A DNA stretch of 64,000 bases from Conus ventricosus. Lineage: Eukaryota > Mollusca > Gastropoda > Neogastropoda > Conidae. The notes beneath the pieces were generated by a model that did no database searches, was not told the DNA's origin, and saw only the letters and a list, made by a program, of their open reading frames with translations. Below are positions 36,387 to 48,382 of this stretch, in pieces (the first letter of the stretch is position 1; each line of letters starts with the position of its first letter). The stretch lies in assembly GCA_018398815.1 (NCBI GenBank), contig CM031626.1:40008417-40072416 (forward strand). The letters run 5' to 3'. Both the position numbers and the translations under genes were made by a program.

Positions 36387-38407
36387 TGTTTGGCTAAGGA
36401 GAAACAGTGTGACGGGTACAGTGACTGTGTGGGCAACTACGACGAAACCAACTGTGATTTTTATGATCATACAATTTATGAAACAAACCCCCAGCTGTGA
36501 TCAACTTTGACTTACCTGGAAGTTACACCGTGACACCCCTTCCAGAAAACAGCACACAGTGCCCAGACTCTCACTTTCAATGTCACGGTGATTTCTATTG
36601 CCTCCCTGTCTATGTCAGATGTAATGGCATAAACGACTGCCCATACCATGAGGACGAAATTGACTGTGAACATTATAGGACGTGCCCGGGTCTCTATCGA
36701 TGTCGTGGACGAAAGAAAACGATATGTGTGCACGTGAATCACCTGTGTGATGGTCGGCCACAATGCCCACTGCACGACGATGAACTGGCGTGCAACATTG
36801 TTTGTCCTGAGTCATGTGTATGTTACGGTTTAGCCTTCTCCTGCAACCGCTCGTTTCCGTTCAGCTCTTACCCACAGCTACGCTACCTTGAAGTCATAGG
36901 TAGTGAGATGAGTATGAGTGACATCACTAACAACATCATGCTGATCCACCTGGGTGTACAGGCGTGTGGGTGGTGGAACTTGACCAGAGTGATTCTCCCA
37001 AATCTCCACAGCATGGACCTCAATAACAACCTACTTCAGTCAGTCAGCTTTAGTCACTTTGTGGGAATGCCTCAACTTCGGGCGTTGAATTTGGCAGGTA
37101 ATCCTATGACAGGCGGCGTTTCGCATGTCCCAAACCAGCATGTCTCTCGTTCACTGGCGATTTTCAATATTTCCCATGTCCCGGCACATCGCATAAACAT
37201 GAGTACCCTGTCAATTCTGATGCCAAAGTTAAAGATCCTAGACTTGGTACTTCATGGGCAGTGCCTGTTTAACAAGCTTCAGGTTCTTGATTTACAGGGT
37301 TGTCAGATAACTGATTTCACTCCAGATTTTATGAAACCCATTGCAAATCTTAGATATGTTTTATCAGTGAATTTTAAATTATGTTGTTCTGTGGTTTTAC
37401 CAGATAATTTTCAAGGCAAATGTTTGGCCCCATCTAATGAAATGTCGTCCTGTGATGACTTGTTGAAATATATTACTTACCGCTGTGCTTTTGTCATATT
37501 TGCCATTCTGGCTGTTCTGGGGAACTTAGGTGTCTTTCTTTATTGTATACAGTGTTTGTCAGAAAACACACAAACTGCTTTTGTTATATTTGTTCTTCAT
37601 TTGTGTGCTTCTGATTTTTGATGGGAGTGTATGTAGTCTTTATTAGCGTCGCAGGCCAATTGTACGCTGGTGCCTATATTTGGAAAGATACTGAATGGAA
37701 AACTAGTTTACCTTGCAGTATGGCAGGGTTCTTGTCCATGTTATCATGTGAACTATCAGCATTGCTAATCTGTTTGATTACATTCGATCGTCTCATCGTT
37801 CTCTATGTTCCTTTAAGTCACATTCGGTTTCAAGCCACTTCAGCTCATGTAGTTTGTGGCATCATGTGGGCACTGGGTGTCATTCTGGCAATGGTACCTC
37901 TCCTGCCAGTCAAATCACACTGGGAGTTTTTCCAGCAGACAGACATTTGCATCCCGCTGCCAGTGACTGGACGTGACTCTCCTGGTCACATTTATGCGTT
38001 CAGTGTCGTGATCATCTTCAACCTGATTCTCTCTCTTATAACTGGTGTGGGTCAGTGTTTTATTTACTGGTCAGTGAGGACGAGTACTATGTCTCATCTA
38101 CTGAAAAGGACCCAAGATGTCAAGCTCTGGTAATACTCATTCCAAAGAAGCAGGTATAGCCAGGCGTCTCCTGTCTGTTGCTGTGTCCAATTGTCTGTGC
38201 TGGTTTCCTGTCAGTCTGTGTGGGGTCCTGGCTGCCAGTGGTGTCATCATCCCGGAGGCGGTCAATGTTGCAATGGTCATTTTCCTCTTGCCGCTCAATT
38301 CATCAATCAACCCGTTCCTCTACACTTTGAATATAATCCTAGAAAATCGGCGCAGAGTACAAGAACAACGTTTACAGAAACTGTTACGTCGTCAGCAGAA
38401 ATTGTAA
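36387..38407 (+). pseudogene. GRL101/relaxin-receptor-like LRR GPCR, copy B (nearly intact)
   Basis: A receptor that would sit in the plasma membrane. It opens with the second half of an LDL-A module (CLAKEKQCDGYSDC) just after a candidate splice acceptor (CTGTCAG at 36380-36386), so an upstream exon is expected. Two full LDL-A modules follow (about 36560-36670 and 36685-36795), then CPESCVC (LRR N-cap), about five LRRs (SMDLNNNLL, LRALNLAGNPM, KLQVLDLQGC) and a 7TM with LGNLGVF (TM1), LHLCASDF (TM2 Asp), FDRLIVLY (TM3; Leu for Tyr in DRY), CWFPVSL (TM6) and NPFLYTLN (TM7). Breaks: a short C-run near 36489, a T-run at about 37615 that creates a stop in TM2, and an extra C at about 38120 in the third intracellular loop. 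An 18-bp in-frame deletion removes six residues of one LRR relative to copy A. Several LDL-A modules favour the Lymnaea GRL101 type over vertebrate RXFP1/2, which have one. Confidence 0.9.
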
Positions 38408-38506
38408 AGCTTTTATAAATAATTTACTAAATAAAAATAACGTGGAAGAAAACATACTTTTATACAGATCGTCACCAAATGACTATTCGTGAAGTGCGTT
38501 TGGTTA

Positions 38507-38914
<408 letters not shown>

Positions 38915-38949
38915 CACATAAGAACAATACAGTTCCCCTCCAAAAGAAC

Positions 38950-39550
38950 ACTGTATTTGACAGGGTTTAATCTGCCTTAGGTAGAGCTGTACAGCAAAAT
39001 GGACAGTGAAAGAAGAAAACACTGTTTATTGACACGGTAATCTACCTTAGGTAGAGCTGTACAGAAAAAGGGACAATGAAAGAAGAACACTGTTTATTAA
39101 ACACGGTAATCTACCTCAGGTAGAAGCTGTACAGCAAAATGGACAATGAAAGAAGAACACTGTTTATTGACACGGTAATCTACCTTAGGTAGAGCTGTAC
39201 AGCAAAATGGACAATGAAAGACAAACCCACTGTTTTGACACGGAAATCTACCTTGGTAAGTTGTATGAAAAATGGACAATGAAAGAAGAACACTGTTTAT
39301 TGACACGGTAATCTACCTTAGGTAGAGTTGTACAGCAAAATGGACAATGAAAGAAGAGCACTGTTTATTGAACGGTAATCTACCTTAGGTAGACTGTACA
39401 GCAAATGGACAATGAAAGAAGAACACTGTTTATTGACACGGAAATCTACCTTAGGTAGAGTTGTACAGCAAAATGGACATGAAAGAAGAACACTGTTTAT
39501 TGCCCGGTAATCCCCCTTAGGTAGAGCTGTACAGAAAAATGGACAGTGAA
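38950..39550. repeat. Minisatellite of ~65-bp units
   Basis: Nine to ten units, each with GGTAATCTACCTTAGGTAGA, GCTGTACAGCAAAATGGACA and TGAAAGAAGAACACTGTTTATTGACAC segments. CTACCTTAGGTAG is a near-palindrome in every unit. Copy A has one unit (about 31985-32040), so the array expanded only here. The ORF at 39097-39306 is a repeat artefact. Confidence 0.93.
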
Positions 39551-39556
39551 AGAAGA

Positions 39557-39644
39557 AGAGAACGTTATAAATACCAAGTCTAGCTCAACCGCCCTCAACC
39601 ATTTTTCGGGCGGTTGCTCTAGACTGGGTATTTATACGTTCTCT
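39557..39644. repeat. 38-bp inverted repeat (hairpin)
   Basis: The arms 39557-39594 and 39608-39644 pair with about three mismatches and one indel around a 13-base loop. The left arm starts AGAGAACGTTATAAATACC and the right arm ends TTTATACGTTCTCT. A diverged right-arm copy lies at about 39686-39725. Possible transposon terminus or cruciform; no coding role. Confidence 0.85.
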
Positions 39645-40200
39645 AACTAGAAAACCCTACAAACAGCATACTGTGCAACCAGTTTCGGGGGGTTGCCCTA
39701 GGATAGGTAATCCTTAGTTCTCTGACAAGTAAGACTTCAATAACCAAAAATAACGATTTTTTACAAACAAACATACTGTGTAGGGGTATCCGTTTTTAAT
39801 ACTAATTTACAAAACTTTTGAGATGTTAGTTTTTGCTCAATCCTGCGTTTTTCCTGAATCATTTTTAATAACATTATTTTCACGCATAAAATTCATCAAA
39901 TGCGTTTCTGTCTTTCATGTAAAATAAAACTACAGTCTTTAACTGTTCTCTAATGTCTTTTAAAACTGAGTTATATTTTTGACATAAAATCCCACACTTA
40001 TCCCAGTAGTTTCTACCTACTTATATCTTTATAAGTTTACAAAACTTTGCATAACAGACAGACAGACACGGGGCAGCGGTGGGCTATAGAGACCCGTCAT
40101 AGGCTGACACCCGATCACTTAATTTATGCCCTTCTAGGCTAGGGTCTTACGACTTGGCACAGATAAGGGTCTTCGTTCACACAGAACACAGCACACAGTC
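39645..40200. other. Unassigned AT-rich spacer
   Basis: No gene or repeat is recognised apart from the diverged hairpin-arm copy near 39.7 kb and a short (CAGA)n at about 40058. Confidence 0.5.
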
Positions 40201-40458
40201 AATTAGTTGTCAATGCCAACAACCAAACAATGCCACATACCTTCTTAAACACCTCCGTTGAGCAGGTTATTTTACTTCCAAGCCGGCTTCAAGGCAGGAT
40301 TCTCTTGAAGGCCAGATTTTTTTTTTGGCGGTTAGAGAGATGGCTTCTGAAATTGTTATTGCTAGTTTTGAAAGGGCTTGTACTTTCCAAACAGGCGTGT
40401 AGTTCTCCTCAGTTTATTTATCCATCCGAGAGAATGCTGCAAGTGGGATTCTACAAAG

Positions 40459-41035
40459 TTACAAAAATTTCTTCTTTTCCAATTCCCACAGCCTTTCTAA
40501 CCACTGCCATATGCTAGATAGCTTCTTAGATTTTGATTTTCCTTCAATTCGAGGATTGTTCGACTTGTGGGTGATGATTGTTTCTACTTCTTCAACAGTT
40601 TTGTTTTCATCATACTCTGGAATTGCATTCAGTGTGTTTTTCAACTAACAGCCTGTCTTCAACCCTTCGAAAATCTTAGTTTTTCTAACAGATTTTTTCC
40701 TAAATAAGTGTATAGCTTTTCACGTTTTCTTTTCCTTCTTGTCTGAAAGACAGCAGCAGTTGCTTTGGCAACTGATTTTTATGTTCTTTGTTGTAACGTT
40801 CCGCCTCTTTAATTCCTCTTTGCTTCAAAACAGATTGCACTTCTTCCAATGTTGTGAATAGCAGCATAATAGTCAAGTGCTGTTGAATTCTATTGTTGTT
40901 TTTCGCCTATAGGTTCACCAGTGGCTCATCACTGATCACAATTGTTTCTATATCTTGGCTAAGTCCTGTTGATTGCTTGATTTTATTTCTCTAAGTAAGT
41001 CAGACTCCTGGGAACTCTCGGATTCATTCATCTTT
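40459..41035 (-). pseudogene. Decayed minus-strand ORF, Polinton-like, unidentified
   Basis: A candidate start near 41035 (MNESESSQESDLLREIKSSN) is followed by coding-like pieces in shifting frames. It ends with the 61-codon piece 40644-40459, which is Glu/Lys-rich and finishes in a Trp-rich amphipathic segment (SIWQWLERLWELEKKKFL). No family is recognised. Confidence 0.4.
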
Positions 41036-41154
41036 TGATTCCATCTGATTGTACACTTTTTATAACAATTTGTAGGCACAAAAACTTAACCACCTTCTCC
41101 CCACTCGATCAGAGAACACACTGTGCTGTCAAACTCAGTTGGAGTCGTGAAAGA

Positions 41155-41350
41155 AAACGTTCATTGGCCGCACTCCAAAAACCGCTCTTGAAGGAGCAAC
41201 TTGGGCATTAAGCCAAGTGTCCCACAGTTAAAACATGTAAAGGGAGGAGATAATAGCGGGGCTTGCGGCGTGCACCCAGCCAGGAAACGTTCATTGGCCG
41301 CACTCCAAAACCGCTCTTGAAGGAGAAAACTTTGGCATTAAGCCAAGCCC
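41155..41350. repeat. Direct repeat pair of ~65 bp
   Basis: The block starting CGTTCATTGGCCGCACTCC and ending GGCATTAAGCCAAG is present at about 41157-41217 and 41286-41349, spaced about 130 bp. Confidence 0.85.
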
Positions 41351-41399
41351 ACCCAATTCTGCTTTGTCACACTTGACACTTCTTACCCACCGCCCCTCT

Positions 41400-41880
41400 A
41401 CCCACACCAAGTTCTTAATTAAGTCACTTCTAAGTTTTTTAACTCAAGTTTTAATCAAGTAACTTTTAATTTTCCTACCCAAGTCAACTTCTAAGTTTTT
41501 TAAACTTAAGTCATCTCAAGTTATTCTAAAGTTCTTAATCAAGTAACCTCTAAGTTCTTAATTAAGTCACCTCAAGTTCTTAGTTAAGTTTTTAATCAAG
41601 TCACCAAAAGTTCTTTAATTAATTCTTAATCAAGTCTCCTCAAGTTCTTGATTAAGTCCCCTTAAGTCACCTCAAGTTTTTATTTAAAGTTTTTAATCAA
41701 GTCACCACAAGTTCTTTAATTAAGTTCTTAATCAAGTCTCCTAAAGTTCTTAATAAGTTCTTGATCAAGTCACCTTAAGTCCCCCTTTAAGTTCTTAATT
41801 TTAAGTCATCCCCTAATTTCCCAACCAAGTTCTTATTCAAGTAAAATTATAATTTTTTAAATTAAGTTCTTAAAAGTATT
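41400..41880. repeat. AAGTTCTTAATTAAGTCACC-type minisatellite
   Basis: About 470 bp of irregular units of roughly 15-25 bp built on AAGTTCTTAAT(T/C)AAGTCACCTC. It is strongly AT-rich, many units carry a TTAATTAA palindrome, and it encodes nothing. Confidence 0.9.
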
Positions 41881-41953
41881 ATGCATCTGAAAGGATCAAA
41901 AAGAACTTTTGTTGTTGGCGGTTCTGGCATGCTTTTTTGTTCGGCTTCTGTAT

Positions 41954-42800
41954 TTAGTGGTTGAGATTTTTTTGACTGCTTTGGTTTTTGCTGGCGTGTT
42001 TATATTTTTTATAACCGTAATAACCGCCCCACGGCAATGCCGCAAAAATGACAATTGGGTTTAAGAAAATCCACGAAGACTTTGGCGTTGTAGCAACCCT
42101 TGTTGTTGTAGGCCTTGAATCAACTTGTCTGGGCGTTTTTATAGCTGGCATGAAACAACTGGCTTGCGCTCTAGCACTTTTTCATTATTGGGGTATAATT
42201 TTGTCTTGTCCTGTAATTTTTTGTTTGTTCCACTCTGCTACTCTTTTCCTGCTCAAGCGGCCCAAGGCTTTTTACTGCCACTTTCTCCCCCTGATTCAGT
42301 GTTTCTGATTCTGATCTGCTGATTTTCTGGCCCCGGTTCATTTTTTTAGGGAAATAAAATCTATATGATTAAAAGTAATTAATCCCACGATTAGCGCGAC
42401 AATAATGTTTCCAAACTGTAATATAGAACCATCCTAGAGATCTAATGACTTTGTTAAACTGGATCCTGCGTAAATCATACATAAAGTCTGTTCGAATCAA
42501 TAGGGGCAAATTTACTTACAATTTAGTGTACAACTGAGCCTTTGCCACACTTTTTACCATCCTTGATCCCAGTTGCGCTTCATACCTGTTATATACTTTA
42601 CAATGTCGTGGCGACATTTGTTAATCTGTCTATGCTGAATTCATTTCCGAGGAAACTGTTTTGTTTTCCCACTGTGCCAAAGTTCGTTTCCTTTTTGGGC
42701 ATAACAGCTTGGTCATCAACTTGTTTCTTATTTGTAATCGCAAGTTCAGGAATGTTTTTCAGTTCGTCGCTGTTTCAATTTTTAATTTTTTAATTTTAAA
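41954..42800 (-). pseudogene. Decayed minus-strand gene with a membrane segment
   Basis: Coding-like fragments run from about 42780 down to 41954. An acidic-polar part (42780-42600, contains NIPELAITNKKQVDDQAVMP), a Gln/Glu/Lys-rich part (42340-42180), and a final 65-codon frame (42151-41954) with one hydrophobic segment, WIFLNPIVIFAALPWGGYYG, followed by a basic tail. This is the layout of a single-pass membrane or virion-associated protein. Plus-strand ORFs at the same place are the shadow of the hydrophobic segment. Function unknown. Confidence 0.4.
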
Positions 42801-43079
42801 ATAATTATTTATTTTTTAAATGAGCACCGAAAAAACTGTTACCAAACCTGTATAACCATTTGCGTTTTTGGAGGGCCCAAGTGCAGGATACACAATGCTG
42901 GCAAAAGCTTGTTAAAAATTAAAAACCCGCAGATCTTGGCAAAGCTAGGCTTTGATGATCAGCAAAGCAATGCTGGGTTTTAGCAGCTCTTTGCTACGAA
43001 ATATTTTCTAGTTAAGCAAGAATAATTCTGACAGTATCAAAAAATGTAAATTAAAAAAATCATTTAAAAAAGGCTTCAT
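42801..43079 (+). other. Short ORF remnant between the decayed gene and integrase
   Basis: From Met at about 42821 (MSTEKTVTKPV) a plus-strand reading with stops includes FAFLEGPSAGYTMLAKA. It is faintly P-loop-like, but the Gly-Lys-Thr/Ser is absent. I would not call a packaging ATPase on this. Confidence 0.2.
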
Positions 43080-44400
43080 TCGTAAAGATGAATAGGGGGC
43101 GCTGTGGTTATGCGCTGCTTTTGGAAGTAATTACGCGTTTAAATAACTGCAGGATGACGGTGAGAGAAAAAGACATAACCCAAAACATGAGCAACTAGCC
43201 GCAGCCCCAACGGCCCATGAAAAGCAGAGAATTGAGCAGTTAGATTTTATTAACGATAAATGAAAAAAAGGGACATGCGGGTTACACATTAAAGACGTTG
43301 ATCAAGCAATAAAAAATATTTTCTTGGGAACAGGCAAACCAATGACATTGTCCCCCCCCAAAATTCAGTGACTTTATCAGCCATCAGAAAAACAAAAGGG
43401 TGCAAAAATTGTTTTACTCTTTGGAATGACCGTTGGGGTTTTTTTGTTGCACATAATATGGTGAATAAAAATGAACAAATCTATTATTTCGCCCAAAAGG
43501 ATATTGGAGGGAATCACGGCAATTTAAAAAGCTAAGCCAAGCAGGGGGAGTCAGTGAACAAACAGCAAAGGAATGGTTAACCAAACAAGCGATTTGGCAA
43601 ATTTTATTTACCTGCGCCAGACGATACAGAGACCACACTTTTGAAAACAATACGAACGACACCCATCAAATGGACCTTCTATATTTAAACCCATGATACG
43701 ATTAACAAAAGATTAAGTACCGCTGACAGTCATTACTAGCTTCAAGATACAAAGATGCAGAACCTTAACCCCAAAAGAGTGCTTCTGCTTTCTGTTGCCA
43801 TACAACTGATATACCAACGAGGCCCCAACTTATCCTCGCATGAATCAATCGAAAGAAAGGAAAAAATTTAAAGGCCAAGAATCAATTATTGTTTTAAACA
43901 AGAGTTTCCATTAAAAAAGGCATTTTCCCGGATTCACAGATCACAGGCTTTAGTTGAAAACTTTAACAAACAGTTATCTGAAAGACTTTTTTCCTCCATA
44001 TCACAAGAGTTGATGACAAAAATTTTGCAACACAGAATGGTTAGAAGACGCCCTCAGTTTGCGCGCAAATGAATAATGAAGAAATTAAAGGGCTAAAACC
44101 GTACAAGCAATCAAAAACAAACATAAATTTCTGGGAAACTCAGTACAAAACCCGCAAACTATACCGTTTGGTTTAAAAGTAAGGTACCTTAATTTACGGG
44201 GAACAGAAGGGACACTCGCATCAGGGCAAAAGATCAGTTTGGAGTTGATCCCAAAAGAAATAAAAAGAATTGTAAAAATGAATCCGCCCGTTTTATTTTT
44301 TACGAGAAACGACCACAACAAAACAACCAGCCCCCAAAAGATCCTTTGTGGGAAGAAGAACGCAGATAATCCCCCCAGACACAGTTCCCGTTGCTTAATT
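43080..44400 (+). pseudogene. Polinton-type RVE integrase (heavily frameshifted)
   Basis: Recognisable blocks run in the family order. At about 43500-43615: LSQAGGVSEQTAKEWLTKQA, the N-terminal helical/zinc-region motif. At about 43650-43700: an H-Q-M-D-L-L-Y-L block with the first catalytic Asp. At about 43738: ASRYKDAEPLTPKE. At about 43945-44000: a V-E-N-F-N block with the catalytic Glu. At about 44060: an A-L-N-N-E-like block. At about 44250-44370: a C-terminal chromo/SH3-like end closing with QIIPPDTVPVA. These sit in all three frames with many indels. The region holding the second catalytic Asp (43780-43930) is too degraded to identify. In life the enzyme joins element ends to host DNA, giving 6-bp duplications in Polintons. 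Confidence 0.85.
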
Positions 44401-44823
44401 AAATTTTAATTTCATAAATATATTTGGGTCTAAAATGGAGAAGAGCCAAAAACGAACGAGAATGATAAAGGAAGAACCCCGGAAATTGATACGGAATCAT
44501 TTGATACGAGGTTTTACTATTGGAAGCACTTGAACAAAATTTTTGTTTATTAGACATACATTTTTGAGGCTCAAACCAACACTGCTAATGTATCCAATCA
44601 CCTAGCCCAAAAACCCAAATTTTGATTATCAAAATATGGGATAAAAAAAAGAATATCTTGAATAATAAAAAAATTCAAGCAAATCCCAACAACATGAAAA
44701 ATAATTTGGCCGAAATTGGATAATTATATATTGCTATAATAAAACTTTGAGGAAAAATAAAACCCGCGGAATTAAAAGATTGTATTTATAACGTTTCCAT
44801 GCCCAATTGCAATGCACTCTGGA
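44401..44823. other. AT-rich convergent junction between integrase and polymerase
   Basis: The two genes run toward each other here. Nothing else is recognised. Confidence 0.5.
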
Positions 44824-47800
44824 TTAAAAAATACCGTTTTTGTTGGTGCTGTCAAGAGACTTTTTTGTTACAACTGTTTTTGCAATCTCTGTAGATTTGG
44901 GTCGTAGTTTTACGTTGTCATGATGAAAAGTCGTTTTATTGAACAAGCTCTTTGTAGTTGTCATGTGAATATTTTGACTGCACAACACTGCGAGATATTC
45001 CCTTTTCTTTTTTGATGGTTTTATTTTTGGCTCGAAATACTGTACATATTCGACCTTAAAACCAATAAACTCCTTAATCAACCTCCCCACCCCTCCAGAT
45101 AATTCATCCTTCAATCTTTCACAAAAACCTTCTTATTAACGATGATGTGCAAGGCAAATCTTTAGGTAATCCAGATTTACATACCATCCCCGCATGCCCT
45201 TTAGCTACTCCTATTTCCATGTCTTTATAGATGTCCTTTTCAGTAGGGATATCTTATATACAAACTCATCTGAATCTGAATAAAGTACTTTGGACTCTGG
45301 ATTCGGGGTTTAAAGTAGTCAGTATAGAAATTCTAACATCAAAAAAAGTTTGATGAATTCTAAAACAGTAAACCCAATAAATACAGGTTTGGTCCAATTA
45401 TAAACTTTCTTTTTTTTTTATCATTATGCCAAAAAGCCCATCCTGAAATTTCTAAAGTCCTGAATAATTAGTTTGAAGTCACTTATTTCTTCGTTCTCTC
45501 TGGTGACCAATCATACATCCTACGGCTTGTGTGATTTTCCATAGTCTTTCCCGAAACGCTTTGTTCATCAGCTTGAAAAAGTCTTCTTATCTGAAACAAT
45601 CTGTGGATTAGTTCTAAGATCAGTGTTCTTTTCATGATTGTATGGTTTTCATGAACAGTTCTTGATCAAAAGCAATTAACAACGAAGAACTGCACTCAAC
45701 TTTAAACCATGTCTTACATAAAAAAGTAGAAGTCTGTAATGACAGACAATAATTTTTTATATTAAACCTCGAAATTAGCACAATTTTAGTGGCTCTGTAT
45801 TTTATGCCATCATTAGACTTTCTGGCTGCTAATGGTAGTCATATGTAGGCCATGGAGTTCATGGGATATTCTAAGCAACTACTAGAATAAGTACCACTTT
45901 TTACGATCAGCTGATAAAGAGTATGCCAGTGTGTCTAGTCAAAATTTCTTGAATGTTTTTAATACCGCCAGTGTACATTTTAAAGTTAACGTAATTGGAA
46001 GTGATTGCGCCATAGCCCCCAACCATACAGATCTTTTGCACTACATACCATGAGATAGTTAGAACCTTTTACTTGATCAAAATCATCTAAGTATTTGGTT
46101 GTTTGCCTTTACAGTAATGATGCGACGCATACTCCTCCTCCACGAGCAATCCGTTTTCAATTCAATCATCTGACTCATTGGAAAATCGCCAATAAATTCA
46201 ATCCTGAACTCCATAAACTTTAAGAAAGCAACTCCCAAACTCATCCCGGGCGCAGAAATGTAATGCGCGGGATCCAGGCTATAATTTTTCATGCAAGTCT
46301 TTCTATAATTTTTCAAGACGTCCCGCCCAACAAACAAACATCGGGCCCCAAGTATAAACATATAGTCTCCCATCGTTTTATACCACAAACTTCTGCCACG
46401 CTTCTTGACATGCTGGTAATCAGAATCACTGATGTCCTATCCTCTAAGACTAGAAAAGAACGCGCCTTTAGGCGGAAGTGTATCTTCATCAAACCTTTCC
46501 CAAACTGTTCCTGTACTCATAAGGGTAAACGCCCTTTCAAACAAGATTAGGGTCAAATAATCTTCTGTAATGGGCAGGGACTTTAAGGACATAGCCAGTG
46601 AATCTAATGATCCCATCAGGTGTTGCAATAGAGTCAAACAGAGACATGTTATTTAAAGTGAACCACATGTACTTTTCAGATGACATGTGCAATGCATGCC
46701 AATAAGAATTCCACCCTAACCCCCTTGAAGGCGATGGAGTCGCTGAGTCGCTGGAGTCGTTTGGATTACCAGCCTACGTTCATTATAAGATTGAGAGTCG
46801 TAACCTCGCAATGTTATGAAAGAAGATGAGCACTTCCATGTCATTGGTTCAAACTTTAGTTGAAGATTACCGTTGTTTTGCGCTGGTCTCTGAACTTTCC
46901 GCTTAATGTGATCATGGTGCTCTTACTGATGGATTGGCTTCCTCACTGTTTAGCCATTAGTATTCTAAACGCACAAATCCAACAATGTGTGGCTGATTTG
47001 TACGTTCCTTGGTCTTCAGGCTCATTATGATTTTCAGATAAGTTTAGATTATTAGAACAGTCCATTACGCACTTGCAGGCATGCGTTTCTAAGAAGTATT
47101 CATGCAGCATCTGGGTCCTCCTATATAATATCTGGCTCTGAATGGGGCACCCTCCACCTAACAAAGACTAACAGCCAAATGATCCAACACAGATTATTAC
47201 TCATTAAGACATGTATTAGAAGGTTACAGTGGGATGGCCCTTCAAAAGGAACAATAAGCGCCATCGAAGTCATGCGAAAACAACATAAGGACTCGTTTGC
47301 AGCCGTTTCCAGTTCTTAAAACTAACACTAGTATCCAGGTGGTGGCGTAATTTTAGTTTCTGTATTACAGTCAACTGGCTAATACATTGTTTTATATGTT
47401 CACAGCGCTGCCTTAAACGGCTGGAATGCTTGAGATAAACATTTTCTACAGAATTCTTGTTGTGCCCCAACTTGAATATGCAGCATTAAGTTCACTCATT
47501 GTGCTAACAATGAGTACGTTGAGACAACCCTGAAGGCGAAGGCAATAGGAGTAAGTCCCCATGACATTTGGCCGGATCGCCTATTGTTGGGCTGTCTTTA
47601 GACACTCTAATAGGCACCAAATTTGTTTTCTCAGACCATGTGTATACATTAACAGTTATTGGTTTGTGTTTGTTCTTCAAACTGATCAATTTTGTCCACG
47701 CTAACAAAAAGGTTATTCCGCTAAAGTTAAGATAAATTGATGTAAGGTTCATAGTTAGATACTCTCTCTGCGTTTTTGCGGACGTAATGCAGCCTTGCAA

Positions 47801-48008
47801 GAACACACCACATAAAACATTTGATGTCTGAATTCTTTATGTTTAGAACTGCTCTTTTTGCGACTAATGCTGGAGGTAGTGAAATGTAAGACCTGCCTAC
47901 AATAGGCTCATACTTAACCTGTTTTAATCTGATCTCTAAGACTTCGCCCTCTGACCAACCAGAGCCTCTCATTTTGGCTTCTTCAGCGGGCCACATCAAA
48001 CTGTGCAA
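44824..48008 (-). pseudogene. polB: Protein-primed family B DNA polymerase, Polinton/adintovirus type (broken)
   Basis: A full-length trace of ~3.2 kb in at least ten frame segments. N-terminal region (48008-47727): a KYEPIVGRSYISLPP block. 47660-47590: VNVYTWSEKTNLVPIRVSK. ExoI block near 47275-47310 with SPYVVFA. A C-x-x-C zinc-type motif near 46985 (THCWICA). RFDEDTLPPKGAFFSSL (about 46440-46490). FRKTC-like and LDPAHY-SAPG blocks (46330-46250). Palm motif A as KDLYGWG (46037-46017). Motif B as KLMNKAF (about 45560). Motif C as YSDSDEF (about 45285-45262). Thumb end ELSGGVGRLIKEFIGFK (about 45105-45050). This enzyme copies the element by protein priming in Polintons. Almost every block is in a different frame, so it is dead as given. 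Confidence 0.92.
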
Positions 48009-48138
48009 GCAGTTGGTCTGCCCAACCAGGTGTTAAGTCATTATGAGAAAGAATAGTCTGTTGTTTAGTTGAGACCCCAGACTTCTAGATTTTCTTCATT
48101 TATTGTTATAAAAATCGATTAAAACAGCTAACATTACT

Positions 48139-48322
48139 TTAAACTGGCGGGTCTATTGTTAGTTTACCTGGAACTTGAGAAATAGCATGTACAACGCTTG
48201 CCTGTACGTTTTTTGGGAAATCAATGACTTCTAGATTAATATCATTTAAAGCTTTTGCCAAACGCTCTCCCTTAAGCATTCCTTCAAAACAATTCGTCCG
48301 GTCCTTCATATATCTCAGCCAT
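48139..48322 (-). pseudogene. Small minus-strand ORF upstream of polB (one frameshift)
   Basis: Met at 48322 (MAEIYEGPDELF), one frameshift after about 12 codons, then an open ~46-codon stretch ending IDPPV-stop at 48139 (contains LNDINLEVIDFPKNVQ). It lies between polB and the hydrophobic-protein gene on the same strand, so it may share a transcript. Unknown function. It could be a separate small gene or a detached N-terminus of polB. Confidence 0.45.
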
Positions 48323-48382
48323 GTTGTTGAGTTTTCTTTTTCTTTCTAACTTAAAATATTTATTTAAATTAAAAAAAAATAC

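Noticed and set aside
42048..42308. 86-codon hydrophobic plus-strand ORF
   Set aside because: Shadow of a better-supported minus-strand gene with a membrane segment.
42821..42960. Possible packaging ATPase P-loop
   Set aside because: The Gly-Lys-Ser/Thr signature is absent and the frame stops at once.
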